Source: Geodermatophilus sp. DF01-2 (GTDB taxonomy: Bacteria; Actinomycetota; Actinomycetes; Mycobacteriales; Geodermatophilaceae). From it: 34,445 bases of DNA. The position numbers were made by a program, and so were the translations under genes. The notes beneath the pieces are model-generated. The model saw only the letters and a program-made list of their open reading frames with translations, was not told the origin of the DNA and did not search any database. The stretch spans positions 1 to 34,445 of the forward strand of contig NZ_SPQN01000049.1 of assembly GCF_004571065.1 (NCBI RefSeq). Direction: 5' to 3'. Of this stretch, positions 7,725 through 16,578 are shown piece after piece (the stretch's first letter is position 1; every line of letters begins with the position of its first letter).

Positions 7725-8978
7725 TCAGCTGAACGGGGGGCGCTCCTCGACACGGGTCGACAGCCGGCCGGCGGCGCGCCAGGCGCGGGCGACGACGTCG
7801 CGGTCCTCGTCGGTGACCAGGTTGCCCATCACCCGCAGCGCGACGGTCATCAGGGCCCGCGAGCGCATGCCGACGGGGCCGGCCGCGGGCAGGAGGCGCG
7901 GCACGGTGAGCAGCCCGGCCAGCCGGCGCGCGATGGAGAACGCCTCGCCGTAGTGCCGGCGCAGGGTGGCCGGCCAGGCGCGCGACCAGTCGTCCTCATC
8001 GAAGAGCGCCACCACGCTGCGGCCGGTCTCCAGGCCGTAGTCGATGCCCTCGCCGTTGAGGGGGTTGACGCACCCGGCGGCGTCCCCGACCAGGGCCCAG
8101 TTGCGCCCGGCCACGCCGGAGACCGCACCGCCCATCGGCAGCAGCGCCGACGCCGGCGCCTCCACCGGACCGTCGAGCCGCCAGTCCTCGCGGCGGGCGT
8201 CGACGTAGACCTCCAGCAGCGCCTTGAGCTGCACACCGGCCGGCCGGCGTGCGGTGGCCAGCGTGCCCACGCCGATGTTGACCTGGCCGGACGCCGCGCC
8301 GAGCGGGAACACCCAGCCGTAGCCGGACAGCAACTCTCCCTCGGTGCCGCGCAGCTCCAGGTGCGAGGAGATCCACTCGTCGTCGGCGCGCCCGGAGCGC
8401 ACGTAGCCGCGGGCGGCCACGCCGTAGGCGGTGTCCCGGCGCCACTCGCGGCCGAGCACCCGGCCCAGCGGCGAGCGCACGCCGTCGGCGACGACCAGCC
8501 GCCGGCAGCCGACGCTGACTGTCTCCTCACCGGCGAGCTCGAAGACCACTCCGGTCACCCGGTCGCCGTCCCGCTCGACGTCGACGGCGCGCGCCCCCTC
8601 CAGCGGGACGGCGCCGTCGGTCAGTGCCACCTCGCGGATCCGGGCGTCGAGCTCGGTGCGCGGCACCGCGCTGCCGTGGTCGGGGAACGCGCCGCCGGGC
8701 CAGGGCAGCTCCCACTGCTGACCGAAGCCGGCCGCCCGCAGGCCGCGGTTGCGGGCCCGCGCGCGGGCCCAGTCGCCCAGGCCCAGGACGTCGAGCTCGG
8801 CGACGGCCCGTGGGGTCAGCCCGTCGCCGCAGGTCTTGTCGCGCGGGAAGACCGCGGCGTCGGCGAGCACCACGTCGCGCCCGGTCCGCGCAGCCCAGGC
8901 GGCGGCCGCCGCACCGGCCGGCCCGGCCCCGACCACGAGGACGTCGGTGTCGGCGGGGACGGCGGCGCTGGCTGGCAC
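7725..8978 (-). CDS. Geranylgeranyl reductase family FAD-dependent oxidoreductase
   Basis: This 417-residue flavoprotein has the FAD-binding motif VLVVGAGPAGAAAA near residue 14, then FPRDKTCGDGLTPRA, the usual second block of the geranylgeranyl reductase/MenJ group. The second FAD motif WALVGDAAGCVNPLNGEGI lies in the C-terminal half. Members saturate isoprenoid chains, for example menaquinone side chains (MenJ, Rv0561c), or act on related lipids; the substrate here is undetermined. No signal peptide is seen. GTG 8978 (VPASAAVPADTDVLVVG) is chosen because an upstream frame would begin inside a strong hairpin at 9012-9033. A cis-prenyltransferase gene lies nearby, but the two are not in one operon. 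Confidence 0.88.
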   Translation of the reverse strand: MPASAAVPADTDVLVVGAGPAGAAAAAWAARTGRDVVLADAAVFPRDKTCGDGLTPRAVAELDVLGLGDWARARARNRGLRAAGFGQQWELPWPGGAFPDHGSAVPRTELDARIREVALTDGAVPLEGARAVDVERDGDRVTGVVFELAGEETVSVGCRRLVVADGVRSPLGRVLGREWRRDTAYGVAARGYVRSGRADDEWISSHLELRGTEGELLSGYGWVFPLGAASGQVNIGVGTLATARRPAGVQLKALLEVYVDARREDWRLDGPVEAPASALLPMGGAVSGVAGRNWALVGDAAGCVNPLNGEGIDYGLETGRSVVALFDEDDWSRAWPATLRRHYGEAFSIARRLAGLLTVPRLLPAAGPVGMRSRALMTVALRVMGNLVTDEDRDVVARAWRAAGRLSTRVEERPPFS

Positions 8979-9011
8979 GCCGCCAGTGTCCCTGGTCGTG
9001 TCGGGTCGAGG

Positions 9012-9033
9012 AGTGGGGGCCGGAGGCCCCACT
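9012..9033 (-). terminator. Hairpin between hypothetical protein and reductase genes
   Basis: AGTGGGGGCC - GGA - GGCCCCACT forms a stem of about 9 base pairs with one bulged G. It begins 3 bases after the stop of the 201-residue protein gene. There is no U-tract, but in high-GC actinobacteria hairpins without U-tracts are common at gene ends. Confidence 0.4.
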
Positions 9034-9035
9034 TC

Positions 9036-9641
9036 TCACATCGGCCCGCGGCCCCGGACCTCCTCGACCGACGCCATCGCCGCACGCAGTTCGCCGAGCC
9101 ACTCCTCGGTGTGCTGCGCGACCAACCGGACCGCCCAGGCCAGCGCCTCCGAGCGGGAGCGGGCCACCCCGGCGTCGACGAGCGTGTCGAGCACCAACCG
9201 CTCGGGCTGGCGCAGCCGGGTCATCACCGGCACCGAGAGGTTGGTGAAGACCTCCCGGACGTCGCCGCAGACCGCGCCCCACGCCACCGAGCGGCCGTAG
9301 CGAGCCTGGGCGGCGTCGGCCACGGCCATGCGCCGTTCGCGCGTCTCCTCGCGGAAGCGGGCGATCCGGCCTGCCCGCGCCGCCGCGGCGTTCCCCTCCC
9401 CCGCCTCCGGCTCGGCCAGCGTGCCGACGACGGTGATCTCGTCGCGGTCGACGGTCAGCTCGACGGGGCCGGTGAACCAGTCGTCGGGCAGCCGCCCGGC
9501 GAACCAGCCGGCGACCTCGGCGCGCTCGACCGGGGGCGGCTGGTCCTGCCCACGGCCACGCCCGCGCGGGCCGGCGCGGAAGCCGCCGCGCGGCCCGAAA
9601 CCGAAGGGCGTGTCGGAGAAACGGTGGTGGTGTCCGTGCAC
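9036..9641 (-). CDS. Conserved hypothetical protein (201 aa)
   Basis: I cannot name this family. The start is GTG 9641, with a strong GGAGG 5 bases upstream on the minus strand. The N-terminus is His/Gly/Arg-rich (HGHHHRFSDTPFGFG, then RGGFRAGPRGRGRG) and probably disordered. The middle contains GPVELTVDRDEITVVGTLAEPE, which looks like a small beta-sheet domain. The C-terminal half is helical. Its LVDAGVARSRSEALAWAVRLV segment resembles a ribbon-helix-helix or Arc-like pattern, and an acidic helix ends the protein. A nucleic-acid-binding role is possible but unproven. It lies 56 bases downstream of yyaL on the same strand. Confidence 0.75.
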   Translation of the reverse strand: MHGHHHRFSDTPFGFGPRGGFRAGPRGRGRGQDQPPPVERAEVAGWFAGRLPDDWFTGPVELTVDRDEITVVGTLAEPEAGEGNAAAARAGRIARFREETRERRMAVADAAQARYGRSVAWGAVCGDVREVFTNLSVPVMTRLRQPERLVLDTLVDAGVARSRSEALAWAVRLVAQHTEEWLGELRAAMASVEEVRGRGPM

Positions 9642-9697
9642 GACGGCCTCCCCAGTGAGGCGATTACCCGCTTGCACGGTAAGCCGTCGCGTCGCCG

Positions 9698-11710
<2,013 letters not shown>

Positions 11711-12206
11711 GCACCTTCCCTTCCCTCACCGGTCCACGTCCGAACGAATGCTGGAACGACCGGCTCGAGCGGTACTCCCAGCGTTCGTGCCGGGTGTGAC
11801 GCGGGATACCGGGCGGTGCCGCCGCGGGGATCGCCGCCCGATGCGAGGTCCGCACGTTCCGCGGCATGACCAACCGCAACCTGCGGCACCAGGCGTCCTG
11901 TGGCGGAAGGCCACGTTCACCAGGTCCGACGCCGCGGAGGCCACCGACTGGGACACGGTCGCCGACTGGTCCGGCCACGACGTCCGTACCCGGCTCGCCT
12001 ACTACGTCGTCCCGTCCGAGGAGCGACCACGGGTCAGCACGGCGACGGCCGTCGCAGCACCGTCCACGACGGCGAACACCGATCCGGAGCACGAGCGTCG
12101 CCGCGGCCGCGGTCACCCCGGCCAGGCCGGTGACGCGGGGAGCGCGACGGCCCTGGGCGCGATCCGTCTGCCGGCCCCACCCGGCCGCGGTCGACCCGTT
12201 GTGCGG
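11711..12206. other. Gene-poor interval with a possible decayed fragment
   Basis: About 500 bases lie between the yyaL start and the padR stop with no convincing intact gene. On the plus strand at about 11890-12060 one frame reads VLWRKATFTRSDAAEATDWD, then TVADWSGHDVRTRLAYYV. The VAxWxGHxV...L..Y spacing loosely resembles the C-terminal box of actinobacterial tyrosine recombinases, but the catalytic Arg/His set is incomplete. I treat it at most as a decayed fragment. Confidence 0.3.
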
Positions 12207-12515
12207 CTACTCCTGCTGCTGTGGCCCGAGCACCTCGCGGGCGAGCTCGGCGAGGGCGGCGCGGTCCTCGGCCAGGGCGGCACGGCCGGCGTCGGTGGCG
12301 CGGTACAGCCGCCGGGTGCGGCCTTCGACGACCAGCTGCCGGGAGGTGAGCAGCCCGTCGGCCTCCAGCCGGTGCAGGGTCGGGTAGAGCGTGCCGGGGC
12401 TGATGCGGTAGCCGTGGCGCGCCAGTTCCTCGGTCATCCAGGCGCCGTGGATCTCCTCCTCGGCGGCGTGGTGGAGGATGTGGACCCGGATGGCGCCCCG
12501 CTGGAACTCCCGCAC
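12207..12515 (-). CDS. PadR family transcriptional regulator
   Basis: This 102-residue protein is close to the size of minimal PadR proteins (PadR-s2 type, about 110). The winged helix-turn-helix reads FQRGAIRVHILHHAAEEEIH, then YRISPGTLYPTLHRLEADGLL, the typical PadR recognition-helix and wing sequence. RTRRLYRATDAGRAAL and a short C-terminal dimerisation helix follow. Start GTG 12515 has a perfect AGGAGG 5 bases upstream. The promoter region carries a palindrome (12548-12561) also found before the permease gene, so the protein probably represses itself and the permease. The effector is unknown. Confidence 0.9.
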   Translation of the reverse strand: MREFQRGAIRVHILHHAAEEEIHGAWMTEELARHGYRISPGTLYPTLHRLEADGLLTSRQLVVEGRTRRLYRATDAGRAALAEDRAALAELAREVLGPQQQE

Positions 12516-12547
12516 GCCCGCCTCCTGTCCACGCGGTGAAGTGACGA

Positions 12548-12561
12548 AGCCGATGTCGGCT
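12548..12561 (-). promoter_or_regulatory. Putative PadR operator at the padR promoter
   Basis: AGCCGA-TG-TCGGCT is a perfect 6+2+6 palindrome, 5 bases downstream of a TACGCT -10 hexamer (12567-12572, minus strand). Thirteen bases of it (GCCGATGTCGGCT) are identical to a site just after the -10 of the permease gene. I saw no other copy in the window. Confidence 0.55.
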
Positions 12562-12631
12562 CTGCAAGCGTAGGACGGGGCGGTGACCACAGCGTTCCGC
12601 GTCGGCGCCGCTCCGCGGCGCCTCGGCTGGG

Positions 12632-13888
12632 TCACCGGGCGGTCAGCCGCAGCCGGGTGGCCCGGTAGGCGATCCCCATGGCAAACACGGCGACACCGCC
12701 GACCACCGCCTGCCACGGCAGGGTGGCGACCAGTACCAGGCAGCCGACCGCACCGAGGACGTGCAACGCTCGTGGGAAGCGGCGGTGCTCGCGCTCCTGG
12801 GTGAAGGCCGCGGCGTTGGCGACGAAGTAGTACAGCAGCACCCCGAACGAGGAGAAGCCGATCGCGCCGCGCAGGTCGACGGTGAGCACCAGCAGGCACA
12901 CGAGCGCGGCCAGAGCGAGCCCGGCGCGGTGCGGCACGTGGAAGCGTGGGTGCACCGCGGCCAGGAACCGCGGCAGATCACCCTCCCGGCCCATCGCCAG
13001 ACCGGTGCGTCCCACGCCGGCGATCAGGGCCAGCAGGGCCCCGAGCGACGCCACCGCGGCCCCGATACGCACCACCGCTGCGGCCCACGCCCAGCCGCTG
13101 GCGTCGACCGCGGCCGCCAGCGGCGCGGGTGTGCCGGCGACGCCGTCGGGGCCGAGGGCGGCCAGGACAGCGACGGCCACCACCGCGTAGACGGCGACCG
13201 CGATGCCCAGCGCCAGTGGGATGGCGCGCGGGATGGTCCGCTCGGGGTCCCGGACCTCCTCCCCCATCGTCGCGATCCGGGCGTAGCCGGCGAAGGCGAA
13301 GAACAGCAGCCCGGCCGACTGCAGCACGCCGTACACCCCGCCCTCGAGCAAGGTCCAGGTCGCCAGGCCGTTGAGGCCGGCCTGGCCGTCGAGCAGGCTG
13401 GCGGTGACCGCCACCGCCAGCGCGGCGAGCACGACGGTGACGATGATCCGGGTCAGGCCCGCCGTGCGGGTGACGCCCCGGTGGTTGACCGCGGTCAGGC
13501 CGAGCACCGCGACGACCGCCACCGGCCTCTGCCAGCCGGCCGGCGCTGAGTAGGCGGCGAAGGTGAGCGCCATCGCCGCGCAGCTGGCCGTCTTGCCGAC
13601 CACGAAACCCCAGCCGGCGAGGAACCCCCACCAGTCCCCGAGCCGCTCCCGGCCGTAGACGTAGGTGCCGCCGGAGGTGGGGTACTGGGCGGCCAGTTGC
13701 GCCGACGCAGTGGCGTTGCAGTAGGCGACCACGGCGGCCAGGGCCAGGCCGACCAGCAGGCTGGCGCCGGCAGCCCGGGCGGCCGGGGAGAACGCGGCGA
13801 ACACGCCGGCGCCGATCATCGACCCGAGGCCGATGACCACCGCGTCGGTGGTGCCCAGCCGGCGGGCCAGACCGGGTCCGGTGCTCAC
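12632..13888 (-). CDS. APC-superfamily amino-acid permease
   Basis: This 418-residue integral membrane protein has about 11-12 hydrophobic segments. The first helix carries VVIGLGSMIGAGVFAAFSPA, the broken-helix GxGxMIGAG substrate site of APC transporters, and the third segment region has YPTSGGTYVYGRERLG. GYARIATMGEEVRDPERTIPRAI in the middle is the standard loop between helices 6 and 7. Together these place it with amino acid/polyamine/organocation exchangers; the substrate cannot be read. Start GTG 13888 has GAGGAG about 8 bases upstream. It precedes padR on the same strand by 116 bases, but each has its own promoter-like hexamer and a shared palindrome. Confidence 0.9.
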   Translation of the reverse strand: MSTGPGLARRLGTTDAVVIGLGSMIGAGVFAAFSPAARAAGASLLVGLALAAVVAYCNATASAQLAAQYPTSGGTYVYGRERLGDWWGFLAGWGFVVGKTASCAAMALTFAAYSAPAGWQRPVAVVAVLGLTAVNHRGVTRTAGLTRIIVTVVLAALAVAVTASLLDGQAGLNGLATWTLLEGGVYGVLQSAGLLFFAFAGYARIATMGEEVRDPERTIPRAIPLALGIAVAVYAVVAVAVLAALGPDGVAGTPAPLAAAVDASGWAWAAAVVRIGAAVASLGALLALIAGVGRTGLAMGREGDLPRFLAAVHPRFHVPHRAGLALAALVCLLVLTVDLRGAIGFSSFGVLLYYFVANAAAFTQEREHRRFPRALHVLGAVGCLVLVATLPWQAVVGGVAVFAMGIAYRATRLRLTAR

Positions 13889-13958
13889 GACTGGCTCCTC
13901 GCGGTCGGTCGTCACAGGATCTCGGACCGCCACCGCGCTCCATGCGCCGACAACGGGT

Positions 13959-13978
13959 GCCGATGTCGGCTGACGATA
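13959..13978 (-). promoter_or_regulatory. Permease promoter with putative PadR operator
   Basis: On the minus strand TATCGT (-10, 13973-13978) is followed after one base by AGCCGACATCGGC (13959-13971), identical over 13 bases to the padR promoter site. A repressor bound here would block transcription start. The leader to GTG 13888 is about 70 bases and holds GAGGAG near its end. The site also lies just before the divergent fragment at 13992. Confidence 0.55.
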
Positions 13979-13991
13979 CCGGCGACGCGCC

Positions 13992-14199
13992 GTGATGCCG
14001 CGCCGCACACTCGAGGCGTCCGCGGGGCTCGACCGAACCCTCCGTGCCGGACAGCTGTGGTGGGCGGCGCTGGACGCCGGCTGGAGCAACACCGAGCTGA
14101 CCGAGGTGTCGGTGCACATCGCGCTCGACCTGTTCACCGACCACTTCAACCACCACGTCGAGACCGACCCGGACCTCCCGCTGCACCCGCGATCTGGAC
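13992..14199 (+). pseudogene. Truncated fragment of unknown gene
   Basis: From GTG/ATG at 13992/13995 the frame reads TLEASAGLDRTLRAGQLWWA, then ALDAGWSNTELTEVSVHIAL, then DLFTDHFNHHVETDPDLP. Third codon positions here are almost all G/C, as in real genes. After about 14199 the codon pattern decays and the frame merely runs through the VKOR-like gene in another phase. I do not recognise the protein. The likeliest reading is the surviving N-terminal part of a truncated gene, though a short intact protein cannot be excluded. Confidence 0.35.
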
Positions 14200-14301
14200 C
14201 GAGCGTCCACGGCCGGCCACCGGAGATGCACCGTCCGGGAGTGGTCCGGCGGCCGGTCGGGCATGGCCACGAGCAGGATCCGACCAGAGGAGGACGTCGA
14301 C

Positions 14302-14904
14302 GTGTGGAGAACAGCACCCCGGCCGCGCCCGGCTGGGCCGCCCGCCGCAGCGGTGCGACCGCGGTCCGGAGGGATCGGCCGGTCGACCTCGCCGGCGGCG
14401 GAACGGGTCAGCGACGACCTGCGCCGAGGCACCGGGGACTTCCTGGAGCAGCGCCGGTGGGTGGCGGGGTTGACCTCACTGGCCTCGGCCGCGCTGGGTG
14501 TCGTCGGGCTGTACCAGTTCGGGGTGATGCGCACGGTGCCCGAGCTGTCGTTGCCGTTCCTCGACGCCGACGCGGTGGACGCCTCGGGCGAGGCCTACCA
14601 GAAGCTGAAGACGCCCGATGCCGCCCTCGGGCTGCTGAGCGCCGGGGTGACCCTCGTCCTGGCCGGGATGGGCGACCGGGAGCGCGCGCGCACGCAGCCG
14701 TGGGTGCCGCTCGCGCTGGCCGCCAAGACCGCGGCGGACGCAGGTGGCGGCCTCTACCTGCTGGCCGAGCAGGTCACCAAGCACCGCAAGGTCTGCTCCT
14801 GGTGCACCGTTGCCGCACTGGCGCAGCTCGCCACCCTGCCGATCGCGCTGCCCGAGGCCCGGGCCGCCCTCCGCCGCCTGGGCGGCCGGTCGGCGAGGGC
14901 GTGA
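14302..14904 (+). CDS. VKOR-like (vitamin K epoxide reductase family) membrane protein
   Basis: This 200-residue protein has four hydrophobic helices: WVAGLTSLASAALGVVGLYQ (about 50-70), TPDAALGLLSAGVTLVLAGM, PWVPLALAAKTAADAGGGLY, and the segment after KVCSWCTVAALAQLATLP. The CSWC pair at 165 and 168 sits at the start of the last helix, as the active-site CxxC does in VKOR. The protein has no other cysteine, so the loop pair that passes electrons in classical VKORs is missing. Disulfide-forming activity is therefore uncertain, or needs an external thiol partner. GTG 14302 is chosen because AGAGGAGG lies 8 bases upstream; the ATG at 14263 has no such signal. Confidence 0.75.
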   Translation: MWRTAPRPRPAGPPAAAVRPRSGGIGRSTSPAAERVSDDLRRGTGDFLEQRRWVAGLTSLASAALGVVGLYQFGVMRTVPELSLPFLDADAVDASGEAYQKLKTPDAALGLLSAGVTLVLAGMGDRERARTQPWVPLALAAKTAADAGGGLYLLAEQVTKHRKVCSWCTVAALAQLATLPIALPEARAALRRLGGRSARA

Positions 14905-15077
14905 CCTCGGCCTGACCGCCCAGGCCGACCGGCTGATCCGCTGGCTCGACGTCGTCGGCGTCGAGATGCAGCGCTGTAGGGATCGGCGTGCACTGGCCGC
15001 ACGACGTCAGCCACGGCGCCGCCCGCAGCCTCATGCGGCAGATCAGCGCGCTCCGGGTCGAGGACACCCTGGCCGTC
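14905..15077 (+). other. Coding-like fragment, probably decayed
   Basis: After the VKOR-like gene the plus strand keeps short coding-like pieces: LTAQADRLIRWLDVVGVEMQ (about 14910-14973) and, from GTG 14988, HWPHDVSHGAARSLMRQISA then LRVEDTLAVADRLRAG (to about 15100). Third positions are strongly G/C, but the pieces are in different frames with stops between them. No family is recognised. It overlaps the end of the DUF427 remnant on the other strand. Confidence 0.3.
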
Positions 15078-15360
15078 GCCGACCGGCTCCGGGCGGGACC
15101 AGGCCGGGTCCTCGACCCGCCGCCCGTCGACCTCCAGGGACGAGTAGCGGGCCTCACCCTTGAACGGGCCGGTGGCGCGCGTGTCGCTGGACCGCGGCAC
15201 GCCCGGTGTCACATCGGCCTCCGGCAGCTACCAGCGGGGCATCAGCCCGGTCTCGTGCAGCAACACAGCACCGGCGGTGCCCACGACCGTCTCCCCCGGC
15301 CAGCACGCCGCGGATGCGCTCCCGCAGCGTGGAGCGCGTGCGCGGGAGCCCACCGACCAC
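15078..15360 (-). pseudogene. DUF427 domain gene, inactivated
   Basis: Minus-strand translation gives pieces of a DUF427 protein. LRERIRGVLAG in one frame is followed by ETVVGTAGAVLLHETGLMPRW in the next. A TAG stop (15228-15230) stands where the family normally has Tyr in the RYYLP motif. LPEADV and then GPFKGEARYSSLEVDGRRVE follow in the same frame. Two lesions are visible: a frame change at a run of five C (15294-15298), where removing one base restores AGETVVG, and the nonsense codon. The C-terminal end is unclear. Two independent lesions argue for a true pseudogene over a single sequencing error. The sequence from 15361 to the SDR stop shows no gene. Confidence 0.6.
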
Positions 15361-15511
15361 CGGTCGGCGTCCGGTCGCCCCATCGAGGGTCGGGCGAGCG
15401 GTCCGGTGCCGAGCGTCGGCGACATGACCCGGCCGGAGGTGCGGTCATCGACATCCGCCCGGCCGTGGCCATGCGGGACGGACCGACGACGGCCCGTCGA
15501 GCCGTACAGGC

Positions 15512-16510
15512 TCACCGCCGGAATGCCAGCGCCGCGGCTGCGCCGGCGAGGCCCAGGCCGGCGGCGAGCGACCGGCGGTGCAGGCTCAGCGGCAGCTGGA
15601 TGCTCCTGGGGTGGGACCGGTCGTCGAACGGGCCGTGGGTGCCGTGGTCACCGGGCACCGGGGAGAACAGGTAGTTCGGCGCAGCCGGGTCGGCCGGCTC
15701 GTTGGTCTGCTGGGAGGAGTAGCCGGTGCGGCCCAGGTAGTGGTCCAGCAGCCCTCCGGCCAGGCGGCTGCCGAGGATGGTGCCGACCGTGGAGGCGCCC
15801 ACCCAGATCTCCCGGCGCCGGTGCTCGCTGGCCCAGACGACGGCCCGTGCGGCGACCTCCGGCTGGTAGATCGGCGGCACCGGCTGGGCCCTGCGCGGCA
15901 TCTTCGACAGGCCCAGCCGAAACTGCGGGGTGTTCATCGCCGGCATGTGCACCGACGTGATCTGCACCCGGCTGCCGTCGTGCAGCAGCTCGGCGCGCAG
16001 CGAGTCGTACAGCCCGTTGAGCGCGTGCTTGGCGGCGCAGTAGACCGACTGGAGCGGGATGCCGCGGAAGGCCAGCGAGGAGCCGACCTGGATGAGATGG
16101 CCGGCGTCGCGCTCGGTCATCCGTCGAAGGGCGGCGCGGGCACCGTTGACCGAGCCGAGGAAGGTCACCTCCACGCCCCGTCGGTACTCGTCGGGCGTGA
16201 TCTCCAGGAATGAGGCGAACACCGCGGCCATCGCGTTGTTCACCCAGACGTCGATCGGGCCCAGCTCGCGCTCCACCCGCTCGGCGGCGGCCTCGACCTG
16301 GCTGTCGTCGGCGACGTCGACCTCCACGGCCAGGGGCTGCCCACCACGGGCACGGACCTCCTCCGCGGCCGCCTCCAGTCCGGTCCGGTTGCGGGCGAGT
16401 AGCGCCACGCGATCACCGCGCTCGGCGAATGCGTGGGCGATGGCTCGCCCGAGTCCGGCGCTGGCGCCGGTCACCACGACCACCTTCGGCTGACGTTCCC
16501 GTCGGATCAT
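15512..16510 (-). CDS. SDR family NAD(P)-dependent oxidoreductase
   Basis: This is a classical short-chain dehydrogenase/reductase of 332 residues. The nucleotide motif TGASAGLG spans 14-21, VNNAM contains the conserved Asn pair, and the catalytic triad is Ser144 (VGSS), Tyr157 and Lys161 (YCAAK). The protein continues about 80 residues past the usual SDR core, with a Pro/His-rich linker and a terminal Ala/Gly/Leu stretch (SLAAGLGLAGAAAALAFRR) that could tether it to the membrane. Many actinobacterial SDRs of this length share this tail. Start ATG 16510 has AAGGAG upstream. It follows the GH15 gene by 68 bases on the same strand, so it is probably cotranscribed. The substrate is unknown. Confidence 0.9.
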   Translation of the reverse strand: MIRRERQPKVVVVTGASAGLGRAIAHAFAERGDRVALLARNRTGLEAAAEEVRARGGQPLAVEVDVADDSQVEAAAERVERELGPIDVWVNNAMAAVFASFLEITPDEYRRGVEVTFLGSVNGARAALRRMTERDAGHLIQVGSSLAFRGIPLQSVYCAAKHALNGLYDSLRAELLHDGSRVQITSVHMPAMNTPQFRLGLSKMPRRAQPVPPIYQPEVAARAVVWASEHRRREIWVGASTVGTILGSRLAGGLLDHYLGRTGYSSQQTNEPADPAAPNYLFSPVPGDHGTHGPFDDRSHPRSIQLPLSLHRRSLAAGLGLAGAAAALAFRR

Positions 16511-16578
16511 GCTGTCTCCTTCGTTCGGGGCTGGGGGAGCGGGGGCGGGCTGGCGATGGCCCCTGCCCCCGGAGGGGG

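Noticed and set aside
11880..12060. Plus-strand frame resembling the C-terminal box of a phage-type tyrosine recombinase
   Set aside because: Only a loose VAxWxGHxV...L..Y spacing is seen, without the catalytic Arg/His set, and surrounding codon usage is poor. Not enough to call an integrase remnant.
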